Positions 8,849 through 16,707 of a stretch of 60,662 nt of DNA are shown here, one piece after another. A program made the position numbers and the translations under genes. Every line of letters begins with the position of its first letter. The first letter of the stretch is position 1. Where the stretch lies: positions 1-60,662 of the forward strand of contig JAOIOW010000003.1 of the NCBI GenBank assembly GCA_028140795.1, read 5' to 3'. The notes beneath the pieces are model-generated. The model ran no database searches. It saw only the letters and a program-made list of their open reading frames with translations, and was not told the DNA's origin. The stretch comes from Fidelibacterota bacterium. Its GTDB lineage: Bacteria; Fidelibacterota; Marinisomatia; Marinisomatales; Marinisomataceae.

Positions 8849-10330
8849 ATGAAGTCTTTACTGATTGTTTTAGGAAATCAACTTTTTGATAAAAGTAATC
8901 ATCCGCAAGAAATATCCGATATTTTTATGTGTGAGGATTTCGATTTATGCACATATGAAAAACATCATAAAAAGAAAATCTCATTTTTTCTTACATCTAT
9001 GAGAGAATACAGAGATGAAATGTCTGATTCTGGATATGAACTTCATTATAAAGATTTTAATGACGGATTTGAATCCACCTTTGTTTCAAAACTAGAAGAA
9101 ACCATTGCAACTATTGAGCCAAATAAAATCTTTATCTATGAAATTGAGGATAAAGAGTTTGAATCTACGCTTTTAGGTTTTTTAGAAAAACAAACTATTG
9201 AATTTGAAGTTCTACAGTCCCCTATGTTTTTTCATGACAGGAATTATTTTAAAAATTATCAAGAAGGAAAAAGAACCTTATTACTTGAAAATTTTTATAG
9301 AAAAACACGAAAAGAGTTAAATATTCTTATGGATGAAGGAAAACCGTTGGGCGGTCATTGGAATTATGATGAATTAAATAGAAAAAAAATACCTAAAGGT
9401 CTTGAAATCCCGTTAAATAAAAAATATTCAAGTAGTCATCTATCTACAATAAATGACTTTATTGATAAAAATTTTACTGATCATCCTGGAGATACTTCGG
9501 AAGATTTTTGGGTTCCATTTAATCGAAAAGAGGCTCTTGAATATCTTGATAAATTTTTCGAAATAAAATTTGAGCTGTTCGGTCCCTATGAGGATGCGAT
9601 TTACGATAATCATAGTTTTTTATTTCATTCTGCAATAAGCCCCTTACTAAATATTGGTTTACTGACTCCAATGGAAGTTATTGAAAAAGCCGTCGCATTT
9701 AGCGAATCAAATAAAATCTCTATCAACTCTGTTGAAGGCTTTGTAAGACAAATAATGGGATGGAGAGAATTTATCAGGGGTGTATATCAGACAAGAAGTC
9801 ATAAACAGATTGGCTTTAATTTCTTTAAAAATGAGCGAAAAATGACTCAGGACTGGTATGATGGTACAACTGGTATAGATCCGTTAGATAATGCCATAAA
9901 ACTTACTTTAGAGCATGGATACACCCATCATATTAATAGATTAATGGTTATTTCAAATATTATGAATCTTTCAGGAATTCATCCGGATGAAATTTATAAA
10001 TGGTTTATGGAAATGTTTGTTGATTCCTCAGAATGGGTTATGGTACCAAACGTGTATGGTATGGGAACATTCGCTGATGGAGGTGTCTTCTCAACAAAAC
10101 CTTATATTTGTGGGTCAAGCTATATAATGAAAATGAGCAACTTTAAGAAAGGCCCTTGGTGTGATATTGTTGATGGGCTTTACTGGTCATTTATAAAAAA
10201 TAATCTTGAATATTTTAAAACTAATCCTCGTCTAGCGGTGATGCCAAGAGCTTTAGAAAGATTAAAGGATGAAAGAAAAGAAATGATTTTTAATGCATCT
10301 AACACTTTTCTTTCTGAAAAGACAAAATAA
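8849..10330 (+). CDS. Photolyase/cryptochrome-related protein (PhrB/FeS-BCP lineage) lacking the cluster cysteines
   Basis: The 493-residue protein begins LLIVLGNQLFD as in deoxyribodipyrimidine-photolyase-related proteins. It has the FAD-pocket motifs GWREFIRGVY, GYTHHINRLMVISNI, WVMVPNVYGMGTFADGG and TKPYICGSSYIMKMS. In PhrB-type (6-4) photolyases, four C-terminal cysteines bind a 4Fe-4S cluster. This protein has only four cysteines in total, at 28, 34, 421 and 438; the usual C-x2-C pair is replaced by FKKG, and the first cluster cysteine before the HHI motif is absent. It probably repairs DNA or senses light without the cluster. It is coupled to bolA. An AT-rich 7-bp inverted repeat at 10333-10352 lies at the convergent end. 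Confidence 0.88.
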   Translation: MKSLLIVLGNQLFDKSNHPQEISDIFMCEDFDLCTYEKHHKKKISFFLTSMREYRDEMSDSGYELHYKDFNDGFESTFVSKLEETIATIEPNKIFIYEIEDKEFESTLLGFLEKQTIEFEVLQSPMFFHDRNYFKNYQEGKRTLLLENFYRKTRKELNILMDEGKPLGGHWNYDELNRKKIPKGLEIPLNKKYSSSHLSTINDFIDKNFTDHPGDTSEDFWVPFNRKEALEYLDKFFEIKFELFGPYEDAIYDNHSFLFHSAISPLLNIGLLTPMEVIEKAVAFSESNKISINSVEGFVRQIMGWREFIRGVYQTRSHKQIGFNFFKNERKMTQDWYDGTTGIDPLDNAIKLTLEHGYTHHINRLMVISNIMNLSGIHPDEIYKWFMEMFVDSSEWVMVPNVYGMGTFADGGVFSTKPYICGSSYIMKMSNFKKGPWCDIVDGLYWSFIKNNLEYFKTNPRLAVMPRALERLKDERKEMIFNASNTFLSEKTK

Positions 10331-10336
10331 ATAGTT

Positions 10337-10552
10337 TTACTTAATTAAAACTTTGTAAAGGTGAATACAAATAATTGCGCTGTTTACGAACATTAAACTT
10401 TCACTTCCAATAAGAATTCCATAAAGCACCCAAAATGCAGCGCCTAAGCCATTAATCATTCTCATTTTTAGTCCATCCCAAAAAAAGGATATCAAGACTA
10501 ATGCTGATCCTAACCAGCCTACTATTTCAACATTAAAGTAGCTATTATCCAT
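10337..10552 (-). CDS. Small multi-helix membrane protein (YgjV/semiSWEET-like)
   Basis: The 71-residue protein is almost entirely hydrophobic, with three predicted helices: EIVGWLGSALVLISFFW, then MINGLGAAFWVLYGILI, then LMFVNSAIICIHLYKVLI. The spacing and the GW.G...L..ISF start resemble half-size YgjV/PQ-loop type membrane proteins. The substrate, if any, is unknown. It starts in an 8-base overlap with the 45-residue gene upstream and ends six bases from the convergent photolyase stop. The gene is convincing; the family call is tentative. Confidence 0.7.
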   Translation of the reverse strand: MDNSYFNVEIVGWLGSALVLISFFWDGLKMRMINGLGAAFWVLYGILIGSESLMFVNSAIICIHLYKVLIK

Positions 10553-10682
10553 TTCTTTTTAATTCGTCACGAATTTCTTTCAAAAGCTCATTTGTCTCTT
10601 CTTGTCTTGTGACATAAAAATACAATGGATAAATCCCAAAGGTTATCAATGAGAAAAATAAAAATTTTATAAAATTCCACAT
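10545..10682 (-). CDS. 45-residue single-span membrane protein
   Basis: A short frame fills the gap between two genes. ATG at 10682 lies 2 bases after the stop of the thioredoxin-like gene, with AGGAA a few bases further up, and the stop overlaps the next start by 8 bases. The product has one membrane helix (FIKFLFFSLITFGIYPLYFY) followed by a charged helical tail (TRQEETNELLKEIRDELKR) that could form a coiled coil. The tight packing at both ends is the main reason to believe it is real. The function is unknown; small proteins of this build often regulate a neighbouring membrane protein. Confidence 0.7.
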   Translation of the reverse strand: MWNFIKFLFFSLITFGIYPLYFYVTRQEETNELLKEIRDELKRNG

Positions 10683-10684
10683 AT

Positions 10685-11254
10685 TTATTCCTCGCTATAA
10701 TTTGGTGTTGGTGGAATACCTAATGAGATTTCAAATAAATCGCTTTCTAGTGTAGCAGATTCAGATGAAGGAGATTCAACAATTCTTCCAATTTCAATAT
10801 CATTACTTTTAACTATGAGAGTAGGAACATATCGAATGTCTTTACCTTCTTGCTCATTACTAGGACTAACTTTTTCTCTATCAACTGTGATAATAGTTAT
10901 TTGATTAAAATCGATTCCAAGCTCAATGAAAATTTTTTCTAATCTTGGTACTTCTCTTCTGCTATCACCGCACCATGTTCCTAAAAAAAGCTCATAGTTA
11001 TATTGATTAGGTTCTGATATGGCGTTTAGAAGCTCAACATCAAGTTCATAATTATCAAATTCATCATTGTACCATTCTGCAAAAGGTTCTTGTTTTAATT
11101 CATCAATTAAGACTTCGCCAAGCAGCATTGGCTTTCCAGTGTTAGGATCTTCAAACATCCCTTCTGGAATGTTTGAAGAAGGATAAAACTTATATGCTAA
11201 TACGAAGCACGCTAGTGCAATGCAAAGTGAAAATATTTTATTTATCGATTTCAT
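10685..11254 (-). CDS. Membrane-anchored thioredoxin-like protein with a single active-site cysteine
   Basis: The 189-residue protein has an N-terminal hydrophobic segment (IFSLCIALACFVLAY) followed by a thioredoxin fold. The active-site region is LGTWCGDSRREVPRLEKIF, then IDFNQITIITVDREK, and the cis-proline loop is YVPTLIVKSN. Normal thioredoxins have W-C-x-x-C; here the second cysteine is serine (WCGDS), so it cannot form an intramolecular disulfide there. The protein may act as a monothiol reductase or a bacillithiol/thiol-binding protein in the periplasm. It overlaps the CPBP protease gene by 17 bases and precedes two small membrane proteins in the same run. Confidence 0.82.
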   Translation of the reverse strand: MKSINKIFSLCIALACFVLAYKFYPSSNIPEGMFEDPNTGKPMLLGEVLIDELKQEPFAEWYNDEFDNYELDVELLNAISEPNQYNYELFLGTWCGDSRREVPRLEKIFIELGIDFNQITIITVDREKVSPSNEQEGKDIRYVPTLIVKSNDIEIGRIVESPSSESATLESDLFEISLGIPPTPNYSEE

Positions 11255-12125
11255 TATAGTACTTATAGATAAAATAAGTACAAATGATGGTACATGACAA
11301 AGTAATTACCGAGCCTTCAATACCAAACGCTCCACCTGAAATAATATCAGGAACGTTACCTGTATTTTCATGGCTAATCATTTTCCATGAATCAACATTA
11401 ATTCCACTGATTTCAAAACCGAATAGTCCTTGGAAAAAATTCCATCCAAAGTGAAAAAATGTTGGAAACCATAAATTCTTAGTAAAAGTATAGCTAATTC
11501 CTAAAATGAATCCTGCAGCAAATAATTCAGTCATTGGTACCCAATTACTCCAAACACTTGGATTTCCAGCATGCATCAGAGCAAATAATGCCGAAGAACC
11601 AGCAAGAGCAACCCATCTACTGGACGAATCCATCATATTATTTAATACGTAACCTCTAAAAATTAGCTCTTCATCAAATGCTGCTAAAAATAACATCATG
11701 CTTACAATGAACACTCCTGGCTTAAATCCGACGTACCCTGTAATAGTTATTGCTCCAAACAACCATAAAATAAAAAATAAACCTCCAATAAATGCTAAAG
11801 CGAAACCTAAACCTATTAGCATTTCATTGGCTTTATCTTTTACAGACAATCCAATAGACATTAAAGGTTTTCTATCAATAAACTTTGTTGCAAGCCATAA
11901 AGCTAAAAAACTTGCTACTACCTGCGAAGCAGTTAGGAATAACATGATAGGCGAGTCAAAACTTACTTCAAATAATGCTTGAACTGCATTTTCGTCAGCC
12001 ATATCTACTCCTGACCCAAACAACAATAAGGTTGATGTTAAGGTCATAAATAAAGCAAGTGTTACAAACCATATTGGCATAAAAATAATTGCTCTTAAAA
12101 ATCCATTTTGTATTCTTGGTTCCAT
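11238..12125 (-). CDS. CPBP family intramembrane metalloprotease
   Basis: This polytopic protein of about eight helices carries the three CPBP/Abi motifs in order: DEELIFRGYVLN (the EExxxR glutamates), ALMHAGNPS (the FxxxH-type histidine) and FHFGWNFFQGLFG (HxxxN). These form the buried metal site seen in Rce1-like proteases. Substrates of bacterial members are mostly unknown, with roles in peptide processing, immunity or membrane-protein turnover. The ATG at 12125 is preferred because GAAGGAAAA sits upstream at ribosome-binding distance; the frame extends to 12155 inside the previous gene. A second EE-site residue set is intact, so it is probably active. Confidence 0.88.
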   Translation of the reverse strand: MEPRIQNGFLRAIIFMPIWFVTLALFMTLTSTLLLFGSGVDMADENAVQALFEVSFDSPIMLFLTASQVVASFLALWLATKFIDRKPLMSIGLSVKDKANEMLIGLGFALAFIGGLFFILWLFGAITITGYVGFKPGVFIVSMMLFLAAFDEELIFRGYVLNNMMDSSSRWVALAGSSALFALMHAGNPSVWSNWVPMTELFAAGFILGISYTFTKNLWFPTFFHFGWNFFQGLFGFEISGINVDSWKMISHENTGNVPDIISGGAFGIEGSVITLSCTIICTYFIYKYYNEIDK

Positions 12126-12126
12126 T

Positions 12127-12540
12127 TTATTTTCCTTCGTTAATTGGTTTACCATTTTTGTATTTAATCATCTCAATTAATTGGCCTTGATCGTCAAAAA
12201 ACGATACATCACCGTTTAAATTTCCTCGCTTATAATCAACTTGTACATAAATCTGTCCATTTTCATGGTAAAAAGTATATAAACCATCAAATTTTCCGTT
12301 ACGATAATTTGCCTCTGTTCTTAATGCTCCACTTTCATAAAAATCTTTATATGGCCCATGATTCATCCTCCCTTTAACAGTGCGAATCATTTTAATTCTT
12401 ACCTGCTTTTCATCGTAATACTCAGTATAGATTCTTTCGCCAGTGTTTCTATTAAAAACATTAGTTTCAAAGCCGCCGTTTGTTACAGTTTGTCCATAAC
12501 TAATTGCGATCATACAAATAAGGAAAATTAATTTTTTCAT
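12127..12540 (-). CDS. Exported MORN-variant repeat protein (YwqK-like)
   Basis: A cleavable signal peptide (MKKLIFLICMIAISYGQ) precedes about 120 residues with three tandem units of roughly 22 residues: GPYKDFYESGALRTEANYRN, GLYTFYHENGQIYVQVDYKR and GDVSFFDDQGQLIEMIKYKN. These are MORN-variant repeats. Databases often label such proteins YwqK-family antitoxins, but nothing here suggests a toxin partner. A role at the cell surface or periplasm is likely. It is the third gene of a run starting with the 147-residue membrane protein and the XRE regulator. Confidence 0.8.
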   Translation of the reverse strand: MKKLIFLICMIAISYGQTVTNGGFETNVFNRNTGERIYTEYYDEKQVRIKMIRTVKGRMNHGPYKDFYESGALRTEANYRNGKFDGLYTFYHENGQIYVQVDYKRGNLNGDVSFFDDQGQLIEMIKYKNGKPINEGK

Positions 12541-12542
12541 TT

Positions 12543-12740
12543 TTACTGTTTTTCCATGATGAATATTTCTTCTAAGCTCTTTTTAAAAAAGCGTGTAATT
12601 TTGATTGTTAGAGTAAGTGATGGATCAAACTTACCAGTTTCAATTGCATTGATAGTTTGTCTACTTACGTTCAAAGATTCAGCCAAATCCTTCTGACTGA
12701 TCTTCATTTCATTTCTTAGTTGTTTAATATTGTTTTTCAT
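12543..12740 (-). CDS. XRE-family helix-turn-helix regulator
   Basis: The 65-residue protein is a single HTH domain: IKQLRNEMKISQKDLAESL, then VSRQTINAIETGKFDPSLT, ending in a short helix (ITRFFKKSLEEIFIME). This is the compact regulator type that usually sits next to a small membrane protein and controls their shared operon. Here it starts in a 1-base overlap with the stop of such a membrane protein. It probably represses its own operon from the 13,184-13,242 region. No ligand domain is present. Confidence 0.9.
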   Translation of the reverse strand: MKNNIKQLRNEMKISQKDLAESLNVSRQTINAIETGKFDPSLTLTIKITRFFKKSLEEIFIMEKQ

Positions 12741-13183
12741 TATTCATAGAATTTTTTATAAAAATATACTTGACCAATAACCATTCCTACAATAGAGCAT
12801 AAAACATAATCCATCCATACAGGTTGATAATTAGTGTAAAGAGATACATAATGTAAAATTAAACCAAAAATTGCAAAACCTAGAAAACCTGCTATTAATG
12901 AGAAATCATGAAACTTTTGATATAACTCGTCCTGATTTTTGTATAATTCATAATTGTATTTTATAGTAAAAAAACCAGGAATTAATGCCAGGAAAGGCAT
13001 TATATAAAATAATGAAGGATGAAAAATCTCTGACCACATTGTCAGAGATGATTTATCTGAAGAAAGCCCAACTAAAAATCCACAAAGCAAAGCCGATAAA
13101 AAAAGTTTTTTAGAAGTTTTTTTATCTTCATTGCTTAATGAAGAATATTTAAACCATAATCCTTTATGTGTTATTTTAGTCAT
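12740..13183 (-). CDS. Four-helix membrane protein paired with an XRE regulator
   Basis: The 147-residue protein has four hydrophobic segments (about 28-43, 57-72, 91-111 and 123-141) and a conserved-looking QDELYQKFHDFSLIAGFLGF in the third. Proteins with this QDE-type motif next to a small XRE regulator are frequent in bacteria (DUF2178-like), but the role is not established; the regulator may be sequestered or tuned by the membrane protein. The ATG at 13183 has a strong ribosome-binding site, AAGGAG, seven bases upstream. It is the first gene of its transcription unit. Confidence 0.75.
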   Translation of the reverse strand: MTKITHKGLWFKYSSLSNEDKKTSKKLFLSALLCGFLVGLSSDKSSLTMWSEIFHPSLFYIMPFLALIPGFFTIKYNYELYKNQDELYQKFHDFSLIAGFLGFAIFGLILHYVSLYTNYQPVWMDYVLCSIVGMVIGQVYFYKKFYE

Positions 13184-13281
13184 TATTTCTCCTTAATATC
13201 TTAAAGTAAAAAATTACATAATAGTAAACTAAACTAATTAAAATGTCAAGTACACTTTACAAAAAAGGGAGTTTTTTGAAA

Positions 13282-14676
13282 ATGAGAAATTTTATATTTA
13301 TTTTGGTAATTCTTTTCATCACTGCATGCTCTAAATCAAGTGATAATATAGATATTGAACAAAAATATAATATTTATATAAGCAAATTATCTAATGAGCA
13401 AATTGAAGAAAATTTAAAGAAAGGCTTAAAACCTATTGCTGTTAAAGATAATATAGATGTTGTAGGTTTTGCTAATACTGCTGGATCAATGGCATTGCAA
13501 AATAATTTTCCTGAAAAAAATGCTTTTTTGGCTCAAAAATTAATTGATAACGGCTATTTCGTTATTGGAAAAACTAATCTTTCAGAATGGGCTAATTTTC
13601 GCTCTTCTTCCTCAACAAGCGGATGGTCTAGTATGGGAGGTCAAACTATCAACCCATATGGAGAAATGCGTACTCCTTGTGGATCTAGTTCCGGTTCTGG
13701 AGTTGTAGTTGCTACTGGATTAGTTGACGTTGCAATTGGTACTGAAACCAATGGTTCTGTCAGCTGCCCTTCTTCTGTTAATGGTATTGTTGGTATAAAG
13801 CCAACGGTTGGACTTGTAAGCAGAACAGGAATCATTCCAATATCTTCTACGCAAGATACTGCTGGACCTATGGCTAATTCTGTGACATCCGCAGCAAAAG
13901 TATTAGAAGTCATTGCTGGTGTTGATCCGAATGATCCAGCAACTCTAAATATTCCTGAAGATTTTAATTTCAATTTTTCTGCTGACTTGAATGATTCAAG
14001 CCTTGCTGGAAAAAGATTTGGACTTTTACCAACAGGCAGTATGAATTCTGATGGAAAATTAATGTTAAAGAAAATTAGAATGATGCTAGAAGAAGCTGGT
14101 GCAGTTGTCGTAGATATTGATGATAAAAGAGAATATCCAGGTCCTGAAGAATTGCTTGTCTTGCTATATGAATTTAAAGTTGGTTTGGAGCAATATTTAG
14201 CAAGCTCAAATTCAGAATTTAAAACTCTTGATGAATTAATTGCTTTTAACGAAAAAAATAAAGATGACGTATTAAAGTACTTTGATCAAAGTCATTTTTA
14301 TGACAGCAACAAAACATCTTCACAAAAAGAAGAATACTTAATTGCTCTTGAGCGTGTTTTACAAACTAGAGATGAAATTGATAGCTTTATTGAGGAATAT
14401 AACATTGAAGCTCTGGTTGGGTTATCGTGGAGTCCTGCATGGGCAATCAACCATGATGGTGGTGACGATGAAGCGATTGCTGAATATAAATTTTGGGTAA
14501 ATGGAAGCTATGCAGCAATGGCAGGATATCCGCATGTAACTATCCCTTTTGAATATGTCGATAATCTACCAATTGGTATGTCATTTATTGGATCAAAATG
14601 GGATGATAAAAAACTAATTGAATTTGCTTATGCAGCAGAACAATTAATTCAATTTAAACCTTCACCAAACCTATAA
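13282..14676 (+). CDS. Amidase signature family hydrolase, lipoprotein
   Basis: The start at 13282 gives a clean lipoprotein signal (MRNFIFILVILFITACSK) and has AAGGGAG upstream; the frame also permits ATG at 13243, which would bury the signal behind 13 extra residues. The Ser-cisSer-Lys triad is visible: lysine in PIAVKDNIDVVGF, then PCGSSSGSGVVVATGLVDVA, and the nucleophile serine in AIGTETNGSVSCPSSVNG. The family hydrolyses amides in glutamine, indole-acetamide or fatty-amide substrates. Being exported and lipid-anchored, this one probably cleaves external or peptidoglycan-derived amides, not Glu-tRNA. A 37-residue frame starts at its stop codon. Confidence 0.92.
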   Translation: MRNFIFILVILFITACSKSSDNIDIEQKYNIYISKLSNEQIEENLKKGLKPIAVKDNIDVVGFANTAGSMALQNNFPEKNAFLAQKLIDNGYFVIGKTNLSEWANFRSSSSTSGWSSMGGQTINPYGEMRTPCGSSSGSGVVVATGLVDVAIGTETNGSVSCPSSVNGIVGIKPTVGLVSRTGIIPISSTQDTAGPMANSVTSAAKVLEVIAGVDPNDPATLNIPEDFNFNFSADLNDSSLAGKRFGLLPTGSMNSDGKLMLKKIRMMLEEAGAVVVDIDDKREYPGPEELLVLLYEFKVGLEQYLASSNSEFKTLDELIAFNEKNKDDVLKYFDQSHFYDSNKTSSQKEEYLIALERVLQTRDEIDSFIEEYNIEALVGLSWSPAWAINHDGGDDEAIAEYKFWVNGSYAAMAGYPHVTIPFEYVDNLPIGMSFIGSKWDDKKLIEFAYAAEQLIQFKPSPNL

Positions 14677-14789
14677 TGTTCGAAAGTCTTGAAATAGTTT
14701 TAATTGCAATAATTGGTCTGTTCATTCTATCAATCATTCTGATCATTATCAGAGATATTATTAGAGCGATTTTAGATAGATTTAAGTAA
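14676..14789 (+). CDS. 37-residue single-span membrane peptide (tentative)
   Basis: A short frame begins in a TAATG overlap with the amidase stop and ends 4 bases before the convergent redoxin stop. The product is one hydrophobic helix (IVLIAIIGLFILSIILIII) with a basic tail (RDIIRAILDRFK). This is too short to prove by reading, but its exact fit to the gap and its membrane-peptide composition make it plausible. If real it is made only after amidase translation. No function can be assigned. Confidence 0.45.
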   Translation: MFESLEIVLIAIIGLFILSIILIIIRDIIRAILDRFK

Positions 14790-14792
14790 AAA

Positions 14793-15344
14793 TTATTTCC
14801 ACTTAATATTACAGCCCATCGAAGGGTGTTGATCTGAAGAGATAGTGCTTCCATTTAGCAGGTTTGAGCAAGCTTCTCTTAAATCATTGCCAGAAATTTC
14901 GATATCATTACCTGGAGATGAGTTATCCATTCTTCCCCTGTAAACTAACTTATCATTATTGTCATAAAGATAAAATTCTGGAGTACATTCTGCCTTTAAA
15001 GCTTTTGCAATATCTTGTGTTTCATCAAACAAGTATGGAAAGGATAAACCGAGTTTTAAAAAAAGTTCTTTCATTTGCTCTGGTCCATCTTGGGGATAAT
15101 TAATTATATCATTTGAACTGATTGCTACAAAATCGATTTTATCTCCAAAATCACTATTCATTTTTTTCAACTCTTCATGATAATGAATGACATAAGGACA
15201 ATGATTGCAAATTACCATAATTAATGAGGGCTTATCGTTTGAAAGAGATGATGAAGCATACATTTGACCATCTAAAACATTTTTAAGCTCAAAATGAGGG
15301 ATTTTTGAATCTAATGCTAACATTGAAGAGTATGTTAATGCCAT
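14793..15344 (-). CDS. Thioredoxin-family (AhpC/TSA-like) redoxin
   Basis: The 183-residue cytoplasmic protein has the redoxin layout: IPHFELKNVLDGQ at the start, active-site VICNHCPYVIHY with Cys46 and Cys49, ISSNDIINYPQDGPEQM in the middle, and CTPEFYLYDNNDKLVYRGRM near the cis-proline. It ends with HPSMGCNIKWK, a tail typical of a widespread uncharacterised thioredoxin group. It probably reduces peroxides or disulfides, possibly fed by the thioredoxin system at 46.5-47.8 kb. An 84-residue membrane protein precedes it by 11 bases. Confidence 0.88.
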   Translation of the reverse strand: MALTYSSMLALDSKIPHFELKNVLDGQMYASSSLSNDKPSLIMVICNHCPYVIHYHEELKKMNSDFGDKIDFVAISSNDIINYPQDGPEQMKELFLKLGLSFPYLFDETQDIAKALKAECTPEFYLYDNNDKLVYRGRMDNSSPGNDIEISGNDLREACSNLLNGSTISSDQHPSMGCNIKWK

Positions 15345-15355
15345 TATAACTCCTT

Positions 15356-15610
15356 TTAAAATATGAGGTGAAAAATATAAAAAACAGAAATAAGAATGAA
15401 CAAAGCTGCCATGAAGTTAAAAATTAAATCAATTTTAGATTCAATTAGGCTTAACGTTTCCACACAAAAACTATATGGGCTGTGAATTACAGATCTTGTG
15501 ATTGGAGGTAGTTTACTAAATATTCTAAACGGAGCTCCAATCACCAAAATTAAAAGTAGGAATGGAATGGATAGAATAAAAATTAAACTTTTTTTAATAG
15601 AAAAATTCAT
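15356..15610 (-). CDS. Small membrane protein, two helices, unknown
   Basis: The 84-residue protein has a helix at about 9-27 (LIFILSIPFLLLILVIGA) and another at about 66-83 (NFMAALFILISVFYIFHLI), with an amphipathic loop between them containing SPYSFCVETLSLIES. I do not recognise it. It lies directly downstream of tRNA-Ser on the same strand and just before the redoxin gene. The frame is clean and well spaced, so it is probably real. Confidence 0.6.
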   Translation of the reverse strand: MNFSIKKSLIFILSIPFLLLILVIGAPFRIFSKLPPITRSVIHSPYSFCVETLSLIESKIDLIFNFMAALFILISVFYIFHLIF

Positions 15611-15613
15611 ATG

Positions 15614-15700
15614 CGGAGAGAGAGGGATTCGAACCCTCGATACCCTTACGAGTATAACACCTTAGCAGGGTGCCGCTTTCAGCCACTCAGCCACCTCTCC
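15614..15700 (-). tRNA. tRNA-Ser (anticodon GCU)
   Basis: The minus strand folds as a class II tRNA of 87 bases. The acceptor starts GGAGAGG and pairs with TCTCTCC, the discriminator base is G, the anticodon stem-loop is CACCCTGCTAAGGTG with anticodon GCT, there is a long variable arm, and the T arm is GAGGGTTCGAATCCCTC. It reads AGC/AGU codons. The 3' CCA is not encoded, so it must be added enzymatically. It lies between obg and the 84-residue membrane gene on the same strand. Confidence 0.97.
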
Positions 15701-15726
15701 AAGTCTTTAAATTTACATCAGGAATA

Positions 15727-16701
15727 CTATGAAGCCGATAGAAAAGATACAAGTTTATCTTTTAAAGTATTTAAACCTTGATTTGATACAGATGAAATAT
15801 CAATGAATTCTTCTGGAAAAGAACTCCATCTTTCATCTACATCCTCTGATACAGTATCAATCTTAGTTCTAACAATTAATCTATCTTTATCAAGCAGATC
15901 TTTGTTAAAACCAACAAGCTCGTCCATCAGTTGGTTATAAATATCAATAGGATTTTGCTCTTCAATATCAATCATAAAAAGTAAAATTTTATTTCTTTCA
16001 ATATGCTTTAAAAATTGATGTCCCAATCCTTTGCCCTCGCTTGCACCTTCAATTAAACCTGGTATATCTGCCATTACAAAGGATTGATATTCACCATACT
16101 TTACTATACCTAGATGAGGTTGCAATGTGGTAAATGGATAATCTGCGATTTTGGGTTTTGCTGTGGTCAATACAGATAAGAGTGTTGATTTTCCAGCATT
16201 TGGCAATCCAACCAGTCCCACGTCAGCTAAAACTTTTAATTCAAGCTCAACTGATAAAAACTCCCCTTTTGTTCCTTCTTGAGAAAATCTTGGAGTTTGT
16301 TGTGTTGCAGACTTAAAATGCACATTTCCTTTTCCGCCTATTCCTCCATTACAAATAATGTGCGATTCATTTTCTTTAATTAAATCTTTGATAATAGTTT
16401 GGTTTTCAAGATTTTTGATAATGGTACCGCAGGGGACCTCAATGATTAAATCCTCTCCTGACTTTCCTGTTCGATTATTTGATCCTCCAGCTTGACCATT
16501 TTTTGCCTTATACATCTTTTTGTATCGAATATCTTGTAAAGTATGAAGGTTGGGATTGGTCTCAAAAATAATATTTCCTCCTCGACCACCGTCTCCGCCA
16601 TTTGGACCGCCTTTATCTATGTATTTTTCTCGTCTAAACGCGACTGCGCCATTGCCGCCATTGCCGGCTTGCAACTCAATTTTTGCATAATCGATAAACA
16701 T
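15727..16701 (-). CDS. obgE: Obg GTPase (ribosome assembly)
   Basis: The N-terminal glycine-rich Obg fold is clear (GGNGAVAFRREKYIDKGGP then GGDGGRGGNIIFE). The G domain follows, with G1 GLPNAGKST, G2 DYPFTTL, G3 DIPGLIEGASEGKG and an RTKID motif in the G4 place where NKxD is usual. At 324 residues it lacks the optional C-terminal OCT domain. Obg helps assemble the 50S subunit and links GTP or ppGpp levels to growth. The replacement of Asn by Thr in G4 (VRTKIDTV) is also seen in some Obg relatives and does not argue against function. Confidence 0.95.
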   Translation of the reverse strand: MFIDYAKIELQAGNGGNGAVAFRREKYIDKGGPNGGDGGRGGNIIFETNPNLHTLQDIRYKKMYKAKNGQAGGSNNRTGKSGEDLIIEVPCGTIIKNLENQTIIKDLIKENESHIICNGGIGGKGNVHFKSATQQTPRFSQEGTKGEFLSVELELKVLADVGLVGLPNAGKSTLLSVLTTAKPKIADYPFTTLQPHLGIVKYGEYQSFVMADIPGLIEGASEGKGLGHQFLKHIERNKILLFMIDIEEQNPIDIYNQLMDELVGFNKDLLDKDRLIVRTKIDTVSEDVDERWSSFPEEFIDISSVSNQGLNTLKDKLVSFLSAS

Positions 16702-16707
16702 GGTTTA

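Noticed and set aside
12127-12540. YwqK-family antitoxin label for the MORN-like protein, with the XRE gene as a toxin-antitoxin pair
   Set aside because: The protein is exported and repeat-rich, no toxin fold is adjacent, and the XRE gene pairs better with the four-helix membrane protein.
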